From Streptomyces brasiliensis (GTDB lineage Bacteria > Actinomycetota > Actinomycetes > Streptomycetales > Streptomycetaceae): a DNA stretch of 33,898 bases. The translations under genes were made by a program, and so were the position numbers. The stretch is taken from assembly GCF_014647875.1 (NCBI RefSeq), contig NZ_BMQA01000066.1:1-33898 (forward strand). The letters run 5' to 3'. Below, in pieces: positions 15,107 through 22,054 of the stretch (position 1 is its first letter; each line of letters opens with the position of its first letter). The notes beneath the pieces were generated by a model. It did not search any database. It saw nothing but the letters and a program-made list of their open reading frames with translations, and was not told where the DNA came from.

Positions 15107-16901
15107 CCTCCGGGCCGGGGGACTTGGCGCGCCGGGCGAAGGGCGGCAGCGCGGGCGCGGCGAGGAAGCCCTCCGCGCGGGCGCTGGCCAGGCCGATGCG
15201 CGGGATGTCGGCGCTTTTGGCGAAGAGGAGATAGCGCGGCTCCCACAGGGGCCGGTACTTGGCGTTGGCCCGGTACAGGGACTCGATCTGCCACCAGCGG
15301 GAGAAGAAGGTGAGGATCGAGCGCCACAGCCGCAGCACCGGGCCTGCGCCCAGCCGGGAGCCGCGCTCGAACACCGAGCGGAACATGGCGAAGTTGAGGG
15401 ACACCCGCCGTACGCCCAACTCACCTGCGTGCAGCAGCAGTTCGACGACCATGAACTCCATCAGGCCGTTCTCGCAGGCGCGGTCGCGGCGCATCAGGTC
15501 CAGGGAGAGGCCGTGCTCGCCCCAGGGGACGAAGCTGAGCAGTGCCCGCGGTTCACCGTCCGTGTCCCGGCACTCCAGCATCACGCAGCGACCGTCGGCC
15601 GGGTCGCCGAGCCGGCCCAGCGCCATCGAGAACCCGCGCTCGGTGGTGCCGTCGCGCCAGTGGTCGGCGCGGTCGACCAGGACGGCCATCTCCTCCTCGG
15701 GGATGTCCTCGTGGCGCCGGACGCGGACCGTGTACCCGGCCCGGCGCACCCGGTTGTGGGCCTGGCGCACGCCGCGCATGGCGCGCCCGTCGAGGCTGAA
15801 GTCGGCGAGGTCCACGATCGCCTCGTCGCCCAGCTCCAGGGCGTCCAGGCCGTGCCGGGCGTAGATCGTGCCGGCCTCCTCGCTCGCGCCCATCACGGCG
15901 GGCGTCCAGGCGTGCCGGCGGGCCTCGGCGAGCCAGGCGTCGATGGCGCCGGGCCAGGCCTCCGGGTCGCCGATGGGGTCGCCGGAAGCGAGGCTGACGC
16001 CGCCGACGACGCGGTAGGCGATGGCGGCCTTGCCGCTCGGGGAGAAGATGACGGCCTTGTCGCGGCGCAGCGCGAAGTAGCCGAGCGAGTCGCGCTCGCC
16101 GTGCCGCTCGAGCAGGTTCCGCAGCCGCGCCTCGTCCGCCTCGCCGAGCAGCGCCCGGCCGCGCGGGGCGCGGAAGCAGGCGTACAGGACGAGCAGGAAC
16201 GTCGCGGCCATGAGCACGTTGACGATCACGTCGGCCCAGCGGGGCGCGTCCACGGTGCCGATGCCGTCGGCGAGCGGGCCGACGCTGACGCCGCGCAGCA
16301 GGGTGTACGCGATCCGGTCCGCGAGGCTCGCTCCGGACACCTTGTTCGTCGCGCCGACCAGCAGCGTGCCGAGGCCGGCGCTGACCAGGAGACCGCCCGT
16401 GCCGACGGCCAGCGCGAGCCGCGGGTTGGATCGGTCGCCGACGGCGTGGAACTCGCGGCGGCCGAGCAGCAGGGCGGCCACGAACAGGCCGGTGAGCAGG
16501 GCGGAGAGCCAGTTGAACAGATGCTCGCGGTACGGGTCGCGGGTGAGTGCGAAGGCGTAGAGGCACAGCAGCGGACCGGCGAGGATCAGGTTGAAGACCC
16601 AGGCGGCCCGCTTGCGGCGCCGCATGACCACGGCCAGGAACAGCGCGAGCGCGGCCGACACCAGGCCCGCGGTGGCCAGGTACGGCGTGAAGAACTCGCC
16701 CGCGTTGTGCTCGTGCACCTCCTCGCGGAAGGGCAGCGACAGGACGGCGGCGATGTTGAGCACCGCGAGCAGCCGCAGGTACCAGACCGTGGCCGCGGCG
16801 GCACGGGCCCGAAGGCGGTGGGCGTCCGCCGTGGGGATGCGGCGGGGGTTGCGCGGGCCGGGGATCCGTGGGGGGATGAGCGTCGACTGCGGTGAAGGCA
16901 T
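15075..16901 (-). CDS. MprF-type aminoacyl-phosphatidylglycerol synthase-like membrane protein (DUF2156)
   Basis: This is a 608-residue membrane enzyme candidate. About six transmembrane helices occupy residues 38-245 and the cytoplasmic DUF2156 domain follows (about 265-590). Typical segments are AVIFSPSGKAAIAYRVVGGVSLASGDPIGD, FSMALGRLGDPADGRCVMLECRD, and LDLMRRDRACENGLMEFMVVELL. MprF-type enzymes transfer an amino acid, usually Lys or Ala, from aminoacyl-tRNA to phosphatidylglycerol, reducing sensitivity to cationic peptides; the actual acceptor and amino acid are not readable here. The start ATG at 16901 follows AAGGTGA, which lies in a small inverted repeat (GGTGAC-N2-GTCACC). A perfect 19-bp dyad lies 76 bp upstream, suggesting control by the nearby BlaI protein. 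Confidence 0.85.
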   Translation of the reverse strand: MPSPQSTLIPPRIPGPRNPRRIPTADAHRLRARAAAATVWYLRLLAVLNIAAVLSLPFREEVHEHNAGEFFTPYLATAGLVSAALALFLAVVMRRRKRAAWVFNLILAGPLLCLYAFALTRDPYREHLFNWLSALLTGLFVAALLLGRREFHAVGDRSNPRLALAVGTGGLLVSAGLGTLLVGATNKVSGASLADRIAYTLLRGVSVGPLADGIGTVDAPRWADVIVNVLMAATFLLVLYACFRAPRGRALLGEADEARLRNLLERHGERDSLGYFALRRDKAVIFSPSGKAAIAYRVVGGVSLASGDPIGDPEAWPGAIDAWLAEARRHAWTPAVMGASEEAGTIYARHGLDALELGDEAIVDLADFSLDGRAMRGVRQAHNRVRRAGYTVRVRRHEDIPEEEMAVLVDRADHWRDGTTERGFSMALGRLGDPADGRCVMLECRDTDGEPRALLSFVPWGEHGLSLDLMRRDRACENGLMEFMVVELLLHAGELGVRRVSLNFAMFRSVFERGSRLGAGPVLRLWRSILTFFSRWWQIESLYRANAKYRPLWEPRYLLFAKSADIPRIGLASARAEGFLAAPALPPFARRAKSPGPEVTSSPLSAAR

Positions 16902-16976
16902 GGTGACTGGTCACCTTGGGGACTGGGGGACGGGACGGCCAGCGGGCCGCGCGGTCCGGCGCGCACCTCGTCGCTG

Positions 16977-16995
16977 ACCCTACAGTCTGTAGGGT
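16977..16995. promoter_or_regulatory. 19-bp perfect dyad, candidate BlaI-type operator (site A)
   Basis: ACCCTACAGTCTGTAGGGT has perfect 9-bp arms around one central base. The core TACA-N3-TGTA resembles BlaI/MecI/CopY operators, which are TACA/TGTA dyads. It lies 76 bp upstream of the DUF2156 gene. Site B at 17514 has the same arm layout (CTAC-N5-GTAGGGT). Confidence 0.6.
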
Positions 16996-17091
16996 AACCG
17001 AGATTTGCGAGGGCTGTGCGCCCGCGGTGTGCGGGAATCCGCGGGAATCGGGGCGCGTGGGAGCGGATACGGGCGCGCCGTGCGCCGGTGC

Positions 17092-17472
17092 CTATTCGGC
17101 GGCGCCCTCCGCGCGGCACTCGACGGGCGCCGGGGCCTGTTCGGTGTCCTCCGCGCGGCCTTCCGCGTCCTCGGTACGGCACTCCGCCTGCCCCGCACCG
17201 CGCCGGGCCGCCGCCAGATGCCAGGCCAGGTTGCCCACCGCCGCCCCGGCCGCGACCGCCGCGGCGATCACACCCCCGGTGGCCAGTCCGTCGCTGAACA
17301 GATGCGGGCGCTTGTCCAGGCTGTGCAGCCCGAAGCCGCACAGCTCATACACCCCCGCCGCGGCGATCGCGAGGCTCACGACCAGGACCACGACCGTGGG
17401 CACGAGACCGGCGCCCCGCGCCGGTGCGTCCGGACAGGGCCGCCGCGCCTTCTGCGCTTCCATGCCGTGCAT
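17092..17472 (-). CDS. Small two-helix membrane protein of unknown function
   Basis: This is a 126-residue protein; ATG 17472 is chosen because GGGGGAAT precedes it at about 5 nt (ATG 17463 is an alternative). It has a short N-terminal basic segment, TM1 at about 22-45 (LVPTVVVLVVSLAIAAAGVY) and TM2 at about 65-90 (GGVIAAAVAAGAAVGNLAWHL). A hydrophilic C-terminal tail rich in Glu and Ala follows, with two Cys. No family is recognised. It lies between the M56 protease gene and the MprF-type gene, all on the same strand. A 19-bp dyad 42 bp upstream matches the one before the MprF-type gene, so the two genes are probably co-regulated. Confidence 0.7.
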   Translation of the reverse strand: MHGMEAQKARRPCPDAPARGAGLVPTVVVLVVSLAIAAAGVYELCGFGLHSLDKRPHLFSDGLATGGVIAAAVAAGAAVGNLAWHLAAARRGAGQAECRTEDAEGRAEDTEQAPAPVECRAEGAAE

Positions 17473-17513
17473 GATTCCCCCGATGGAGCAGACGTGTGCC
17501 GTGGACGGTTGGG

Positions 17514-17532
17514 AACCTACATCACGTAGGGT
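17514..17532. promoter_or_regulatory. 19-bp dyad, candidate BlaI-type operator (site B)
   Basis: AACCTACATCACGTAGGGT has 7-bp arms (AACCTAC/GTAGGGT, one mismatch) and a 5-nt spacer, the same geometry as site A at 16977. It lies between the M56 gene stop and the start of the 126-residue membrane-protein gene. Confidence 0.58.
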
Positions 17533-17567
17533 CGATGCGCGGGTCCGCCGGTCCGGGTTCACCGTCT

Positions 17568-18509
17568 TCATCGGATTCCGACACTCTCCAGCAGGACGTG
17601 GAGGTCATGGGCGGCCTCGGCGCTGGCGAGCGTCGCCGCCGCCAGGACCGCCGCCGTCACGGCCGTCAGCACCGGATGGCGTCCCGGCGGCGGGGCGAGC
17701 AACGCGGCCACGCGGCGCGGGACCGGACCGGCCTTGGCGAGCGGGCCGCGCCGGCCGAGCAGCCCGAGGGCGGCGTCCGTGACGCGGGCGAGGGCCGGGC
17801 GGTGGTGCGCGGCGAGCGCGGCCTTGCCGACGGCGCGCGCGACCCGCGTACGGTCGCCCGTGCCGGAGGCCGCCTTCTCGTCCGCCCAGCGCTCGATCGT
17901 GTAGGTGACGGCGGTGGCGAAGGGGCGCAGCAACGGGTTGGCGGCGGCGCCCAGTTGGGCCAGCGCGACGAACGCGTAGTGGTGGCCGGCCAGGTGGGCG
18001 CGCTCGTGCGCGAGCAGGATCTCGTACTCACTCTCGTGCAACGCGTCGAGCATTCCGGTGGACACGACGACCCGGCCGGGCAGTCCGGGCAGCGCGTAGG
18101 CGTCGGGTGCCTCGTCGGCCACGACGACCAGACCGTCGCGCGTGGGCATGCAGGCGGCGTCGAGCGCGGCCGTGGCCAGTGTGCGGGCGCGGCGCCAGAG
18201 CATCCGGCCGGCCGTGAGCAGCGCGCCGCCGAGCAGCAGACCGGCGACCAGGGCCACGGACACCTGCGCGGGGTCGGCACTCCGCGCGCCGCTCGCCGAC
18301 CAGTGCCCGAGGCCCGCGAGCAGTGGGAGGCGGATCAGGCCGGTGATCGCCAGCAGTCCCAGGGAGACCGTGGTGGCCGCGCCGAGGACGAGCGAGGAGG
18401 CGGTGAGCAGCCAGGTGGCCAGCCTCGGCTCGCAGCGCTCGGACAGCGGGCGGGCCCCGAGCGGGGCGATCAGTGACAGGAGCAGCGGCACATAGACGGC
18501 GATGCGCAT
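17568..18509 (-). CDS. M56-type (BlaR1/MecR1-like) membrane metalloprotease
   Basis: This is a 313-residue membrane protein with helices at about 3-20, 32-58, 84-104 and 283-301. The zinc-protease motif LAHERAHLAGHH is at residues 167-178 (His168, Glu169, His172), between TM3 and the last helix. The arrangement matches the M56 protease core of BlaR1/MecR1, but the extracellular penicillin-binding domain is absent, so it should sense something else, or act through a partner. It starts 11 nt after the stop of the BlaI-type repressor gene, the classic repressor-protease operon. By analogy it would inactivate the repressor on an envelope signal. The ATG at 18509 follows AGGGG. Confidence 0.88.
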   Translation of the reverse strand: MRIAVYVPLLLSLIAPLGARPLSERCEPRLATWLLTASSLVLGAATTVSLGLLAITGLIRLPLLAGLGHWSASGARSADPAQVSVALVAGLLLGGALLTAGRMLWRRARTLATAALDAACMPTRDGLVVVADEAPDAYALPGLPGRVVVSTGMLDALHESEYEILLAHERAHLAGHHYAFVALAQLGAAANPLLRPFATAVTYTIERWADEKAASGTGDRTRVARAVGKAALAAHHRPALARVTDAALGLLGRRGPLAKAGPVPRRVAALLAPPPGRHPVLTAVTAAVLAAATLASAEAAHDLHVLLESVGIR

Positions 18510-18520
18510 CGGCGGGACCC

Positions 18521-18952
18521 CTATCCGTCGCTCGGGCGGTCGGATTCCCGCCCGGGGCCGAGGGGTCGGGCGGAGTCCTGCTCCGGGTCGAGGAGCTGGC
18601 GCAGCAGGTCGGCGTCGGCGCCGGAGAGTCCGTCGGCGAAGCGGGCCAGCACGGCCTCGCGGTCGGGGCGGCTCTCCAGGACGGTGCGCATGCGCCGGGC
18701 GGCGAATCCGGCGTCGTCGGTGACCGGGGCGTAGGCGTACGCCCGGCCGCGCGCGGTGCGGGTGAGCAGGCCTTTGGTGTGCATGCGCGTGAGGATCGTC
18801 ACCACGCTGCTGTACGTCAGCTCGCCGTCGAGCCGCTCGGTGACCTCGCCCGGGGTCAGCGCGGCGCCGGCCCGCTGCAGAAGGTCGAGCAGCTGGCTCT
18901 CGCGGACGCCGTTCGCGCGCTTCGGGCCCCGCTCCTGTGCGTCGGCTCCCAT
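18521..18952 (-). CDS. BlaI/MecI/CopY family transcriptional repressor
   Basis: This is a 143-residue repressor. The N-terminal winged helix covers about residues 15-80: RESQLLDLLQRAGAALTPGEV, then the recognition helix TYSSVVTILTRMHTKGLL, then the wing RTARGRAYAYAPV. The C-terminal helical dimerisation part contains RMRTVLESRPDREAVLARFADGL. These are the family's diagnostic features. ATG 18952 is the only sensible start before an in-frame stop; the ribosome site is weak. It is transcribed with the M56 protease and is divergent from uppP. Dyads in the intergenic region and upstream of two neighbouring genes suggest autoregulation and a local regulon. Confidence 0.93.
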   Translation of the reverse strand: MGADAQERGPKRANGVRESQLLDLLQRAGAALTPGEVTERLDGELTYSSVVTILTRMHTKGLLTRTARGRAYAYAPVTDDAGFAARRMRTVLESRPDREAVLARFADGLSGADADLLRQLLDPEQDSARPLGPGRESDRPSDG

Positions 18953-18977
18953 GGGGTTTGTCGTTCTCCCGATCGTC

Positions 18978-19015
18978 TTCTACAGTCGTGTCGAACTTTT
19001 ACTCACGTGTAAAAG
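18978..19015. promoter_or_regulatory. Two adjacent dyads in the blaI-uppP intergenic region (site C)
   Basis: TTCTACA-N4-TGTCGAA (18978-18995, one mismatch) contains CTACAGTC, the same 8-mer as site A. It abuts a second perfect dyad, CTTTTAC-N6-GTAAAAG (18996-19015). Both lie within the 97 bp between the divergent starts, where the two promoters must be. Confidence 0.55.
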
Positions 19016-19049
19016 CTCTTCCCTTCTCGAGTGTGCCATTGGAATGCCC

Positions 19050-19886
19050 ATGAGCGCTATCAGCATCGGTCAGGCCGCCGTCCTCGGTGTCGTCGAGGGG
19101 GTGACCGAGTTCCTCCCCGTGTCCTCCACCGGCCACCTCAAGATCACCGAGGGGCTGATGGGCATCCCGGTCGACGACACCTCCGTGGTCGGCTTCACCG
19201 CCGTCATCCAGGTCGGCGCCATCGCCGCCGTGCTGCTGTACTTCTTCAAGGACATCGTGCGGATCGTCTCCGCCTGGGGGCGCGGCCTCGTTCACCGTGA
19301 GGAACGTCACGACCACGACTACAAGTTCGCGTGGTGGGTGATCTACGCGACCATTCCGATCGTGGTCGTGGGCCTGGCGGCCAAGTCGCTCGTCGAGGGT
19401 CCGCTGGGGTCGCTGTGGGTGGTGGCCCTTTCGCTGATCATCGGGTCCGGGGTGATGTGGGCGGCGGACCAGATGGGCCGGCACAAGCGCGGTGAGGACG
19501 ACACGTCGTTCAAGGACGCGATGCTGGTGGGCAGTTCGCAGATCCTCGCGCTGCTCTTCCCCGGCTTCTCCCGCTCCGGCGCCACCATGTCCACGGCGCT
19601 GATCCTCGACCTGGACCGGGTCGCCGCCACGCGCCTCTCGTTCTTCCTCGGCATCCCGGCGCTGACCGGCGCCGGGCTGTACGAGCTGAAGGACGCGGTC
19701 GGCGCCGGCGTCGGTGCCGTGCCGCTCGCCGTCGGGACCGCCGTCTCGTTCGTGGTCGCGTACGCCTCCATCGCCTGGCTGCTGAAGTTCGTCGCCCGGC
19801 ACTCGTTCAACGCGTTCGTGCTGTACCGGATCGTCATAGGGGTGCTGTTGCTGGGCCTGCTGGGCACGGGAGTCCTGAGCGCGTGA
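19050..19886 (+). CDS. uppP: Undecaprenyl-diphosphatase
   Basis: UppP (BacA) is an integral membrane enzyme that dephosphorylates undecaprenyl diphosphate. This regenerates the lipid carrier for peptidoglycan synthesis and confers bacitracin resistance when abundant. The 278-residue protein has the two family signatures: EGVTEFLPVSSTGH at residues 16-29 (Glu16, Glu20, Ser26, His29) and PGFSRSGATMS at 171-181 with Arg175, in agreement with the E. coli catalytic set. About eight hydrophobic segments are visible. ATG 19050 is preferred, with GGAA 6 nt upstream; ATG 19044 is an in-frame alternative. It is divergent from the BlaI-type repressor gene, sharing a dyad-rich promoter region. Confidence 0.95.
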   Translation: MSAISIGQAAVLGVVEGVTEFLPVSSTGHLKITEGLMGIPVDDTSVVGFTAVIQVGAIAAVLLYFFKDIVRIVSAWGRGLVHREERHDHDYKFAWWVIYATIPIVVVGLAAKSLVEGPLGSLWVVALSLIIGSGVMWAADQMGRHKRGEDDTSFKDAMLVGSSQILALLFPGFSRSGATMSTALILDLDRVAATRLSFFLGIPALTGAGLYELKDAVGAGVGAVPLAVGTAVSFVVAYASIAWLLKFVARHSFNAFVLYRIVIGVLLLGLLGTGVLSA

Positions 19887-19898
19887 CGTGCGTACGGC

Positions 19899-19926
19899 CA
19901 GGAATGTAACGCCTGATACATTCCTG
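19899..19926. promoter_or_regulatory. Promoter with perfect 10-bp inverted repeat upstream of the chrB-like gene
   Basis: CAGGAATGTA and its exact complement flank an 8-nt spacer. The right arm contains TACATT (19917-19922), a TANNNT -10 box. It would start transcription at or next to GTG 19930, giving a leaderless mRNA. A repressor bound here would block the promoter. Confidence 0.62.
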
Positions 19927-19929
19927 GCT

Positions 19930-20496
19930 GTGGCGAAGAAGGAAACGGTGAGCCGCTGGCTCGTTCTCGTGATCAAGGTGCCCGCCGAGCCGACCCGGCA
20001 CCGGGTGGCGGTCTGGCGCGAGCTGCGCAAGATCGGAGCGCTGTCCCTCGGGCAGGGCGTGTGGGCCGCACCGGACGTGCCGGTGTTCGCCGACGGTGTC
20101 GCCCGCGCGCTCGCACTCGCCGAGCAGGCCGGTGGGCAGGTGGTCACCCTCAACGCGTCCGGACGGGGCCCCGAGGACGCGGACCGCTTCCAGTCGCTGT
20201 TCACGGCCGAGCGGTCGGCGGACTGGACCGAGTTCCTCGCCGACTGCGGCAAGTTCGAGCAGGAACTGGCGAAGGAGATCCGCATCGCCAAGTTCACCCT
20301 CGCCGAACTGGAGGAAGAGGAGCAGTCCCTGGATCGCCTGCGCCGCTGGCACCGCGACCTGACCCTCCGGGACGTGTTCGGCGCCCCGGAGGCCGCCGAG
20401 GCGGCCAGCCGCCTGAAGGAGTGCGCGGCGGCGTGCGAGGACTACGCGAACCGGGTGTTCGCGGCGCTGCACGGGACGCAGGGGGACGCGTTGTGA
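19930..20496 (+). CDS. ChrB-like protein (chromate-resistance ChrB N-terminal domain type)
   Basis: This is a 188-residue protein. The segment SRWLVLVIKVPAEPTRHRVAVWRELRKIGALSLGQGVWAAPD is characteristic of ChrB-type proteins, which share a fold with PaaX-like regulators. The middle (EEEEQSLDRLRRWHRDLTLRDVFGAPEA) is helical, and the C-terminal part, ending in a Cys-containing helix, is probably regulatory. GTG 19930 is chosen because a -10 box sits 7-8 nt upstream, suggesting a leaderless transcript; GTG 19948 (AAGGA upstream) is an alternative. ChrB proteins regulate or support chromate resistance. Here the partner is an MFS transporter rather than ChrA, so the effector may not be chromate. 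It may bind the inverted repeat at its own promoter. Confidence 0.8.
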   Translation: MAKKETVSRWLVLVIKVPAEPTRHRVAVWRELRKIGALSLGQGVWAAPDVPVFADGVARALALAEQAGGQVVTLNASGRGPEDADRFQSLFTAERSADWTEFLADCGKFEQELAKEIRIAKFTLAELEEEEQSLDRLRRWHRDLTLRDVFGAPEAAEAASRLKECAAACEDYANRVFAALHGTQGDAL

Positions 20497-21653
20497 GCCG
20501 CCCCGCGCCCGCCCGGCAGATGGGGCCGTTGTACGCCGCCGGGTTCACCACCGCCTTCGGGGCGCACGGCATCGCCGCGAACCTCGGGGGTTTCTCCGCC
20601 GACGCCGTCACCTCGTTGCTCGTCCTCGGTGGGCTGCTCGCCCTGTACGACGGGGCCGAGGTGGTGCTCAAGCCGGTGTTCGGGAGCCTCGCCGACCGGA
20701 TCGGCGCGCGGCCCGTGCTGCTCGGCGGGCTCGCGGGGTTCGCCCTGGCCTCCGCGGTGTACGTCGTCGCCGACAGCCCCGGCTGGCTGTGGGCCGCACG
20801 CCTGGGTCAGGGTGCCGCGGCCTCCGCCTTCTCGCCCTCGGCCTCCGCGCTGGTCGCCCGTCTCAACCCGGCCGCCAAACACGGCCGCGCCTTCGGCAGT
20901 TACGGCTTCTACAAGTCCATCGGCTACACCCTCGGCCCGCTGCTCGGCGGGGTGTTGGTGTGGGTCGGCGGTCTGCGGCTGCTGTTCGCCGTCCTCGCCG
21001 TGCTCGGCGCGGCGGTCGCCTGCTGGGCCGCGCTCGCCGTGCCCGCCGTACCTCCGCTGCCCAAGGCCCGGCAGACCCTGCTCGATCTGGCCCGCCGGCT
21101 CGCCGACCCGGCCTTCCTCGCCCCGACGGCCGCCCTGGCCGCCGCGACCGCCGCCCTCTCGGTCGGCGTCGGCTTCCTTCCCGTCTCCGGCCGGGCCGCG
21201 GGCCTCGGCACCGTCGCCACCGGCGCCGCCGTGTCGGTGCTCGCCGCCTGCGCCGCGGTCGTCCAGCCGAGGGCCGGGCGCGCCCTGGACGCGGGCCGCC
21301 TCACCACGCGCGGCGGCATCACGGCGGGCCTGCTGCTCACCTCCGCGGGCCTGGCCTGCGCGACGCTGCCGGGCCTGACCGGCGTGCTGACCGCCGCGGC
21401 CCTCACCGGCGCCGGCACCGGCCTGATCACCCCGCTCGGCTTCGCCGCCCTCGCGACCTCAACCCCGCAGGAACGCCTCGGCCAGACCATGGGTGCCGCC
21501 GAACTCGGCCGCGAACTCGGCGACGCGGGCGGCCCGTTGCTGGTCGCCGGGGTCGCTACGCTCACGACACTGACGCACGGCTACGCGGTGCTCGCGGTGC
21601 TGCTGGCGGTGGCGCCGGCGATCGGATTCGTACGGCGCCGGACGGCGGGCTGA
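20493..21653 (+). CDS. MFS transporter coupled to the ChrB-like gene
   Basis: This is a 386-residue major facilitator protein with about 12 hydrophobic helices. The loop between helices 2 and 3 has the family motif GSLADRIGARPVLLGG. GYGFYKSIGYTLGPLLGGVL-like sequence in helix 5 (SYGFYKSIGYTLGPLLGG) resembles drug/H+ antiporters. GTG 20493 overlaps the stop of the ChrB-like gene (GTGA), so translation is coupled. The substrate is unknown; co-expression with ChrB suggests efflux of a toxic anion or drug. The last codons (21621-21653) are part of a 46-bp sequence duplicated 70 bp downstream. Confidence 0.9.
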   Translation: MSRPAPARQMGPLYAAGFTTAFGAHGIAANLGGFSADAVTSLLVLGGLLALYDGAEVVLKPVFGSLADRIGARPVLLGGLAGFALASAVYVVADSPGWLWAARLGQGAAASAFSPSASALVARLNPAAKHGRAFGSYGFYKSIGYTLGPLLGGVLVWVGGLRLLFAVLAVLGAAVACWAALAVPAVPPLPKARQTLLDLARRLADPAFLAPTAALAAATAALSVGVGFLPVSGRAAGLGTVATGAAVSVLAACAAVVQPRAGRALDAGRLTTRGGITAGLLLTSAGLACATLPGLTGVLTAAALTGAGTGLITPLGFAALATSTPQERLGQTMGAAELGRELGDAGGPLLVAGVATLTTLTHGYAVLAVLLAVAPAIGFVRRRTAG

Positions 21654-21736
21654 CCGACGGCGCTCGCCCGCTGTGGGTGGCGGGCCCGTTACCGGACTCG
21701 TACGGCACCGGCCGGGCCCTTGACCGACGGCGCTCG
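21621..21736. repeat. 46-bp direct duplication of the MFS gene 3' end
   Basis: Bases 21621-21666 (gene end, stop codon and 13 bp beyond) recur at 21691-21736 with about 37 of 46 positions identical. The last 16 bp (TGACCGACGGCGCTCG) are identical. The offset is exactly 70 bp. It is a partial tandem duplication of a gene terminus. Confidence 0.7.
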
Positions 21737-22054
21737 GCCACGGCGTCCTCCCGGCCCGTCGCCCCGAAACCTGGCCACCGCTCGGTGTCACGGTGTCCTC
21801 CTGGCCCGTCATGCACCGAAACCCGGCGCCCGCTGACACACCTCCTCGCGTCCCGAGGCCCGACGTGTGCCGAAGCCCGGCACCGCCCCACCCTGCGCAC
21901 CAAGTGCACGGCGCCTGGCTTCCGCACGCGTGCACCGTGCTCGCGCTGCACATCCGTCCTTCTTTACCCCACCATCACTTCGATCCCCATTGTTTACCGT
22001 GCCTTTGCAGACTCCTGACGTCCTGAACATCCCTGCGGTCAGCGGGAGTTGAAC
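21737..22054. other. Gene-free stretch with degenerate short repeats, before the PHP gene
   Basis: No convincing gene is seen on either strand. Imperfect units of about 50 bp recur near 21741, 21791 and 21855, built on GTCCTCC-YGGCCCGTC followed by CCGAAACCYGG. From about 21960 the GC content falls (TTCTTTACCCCACC, ATTGTTTACC), suiting a promoter for the PHP-domain gene, though no clear -35/-10 pair could be fixed. Confidence 0.45.
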
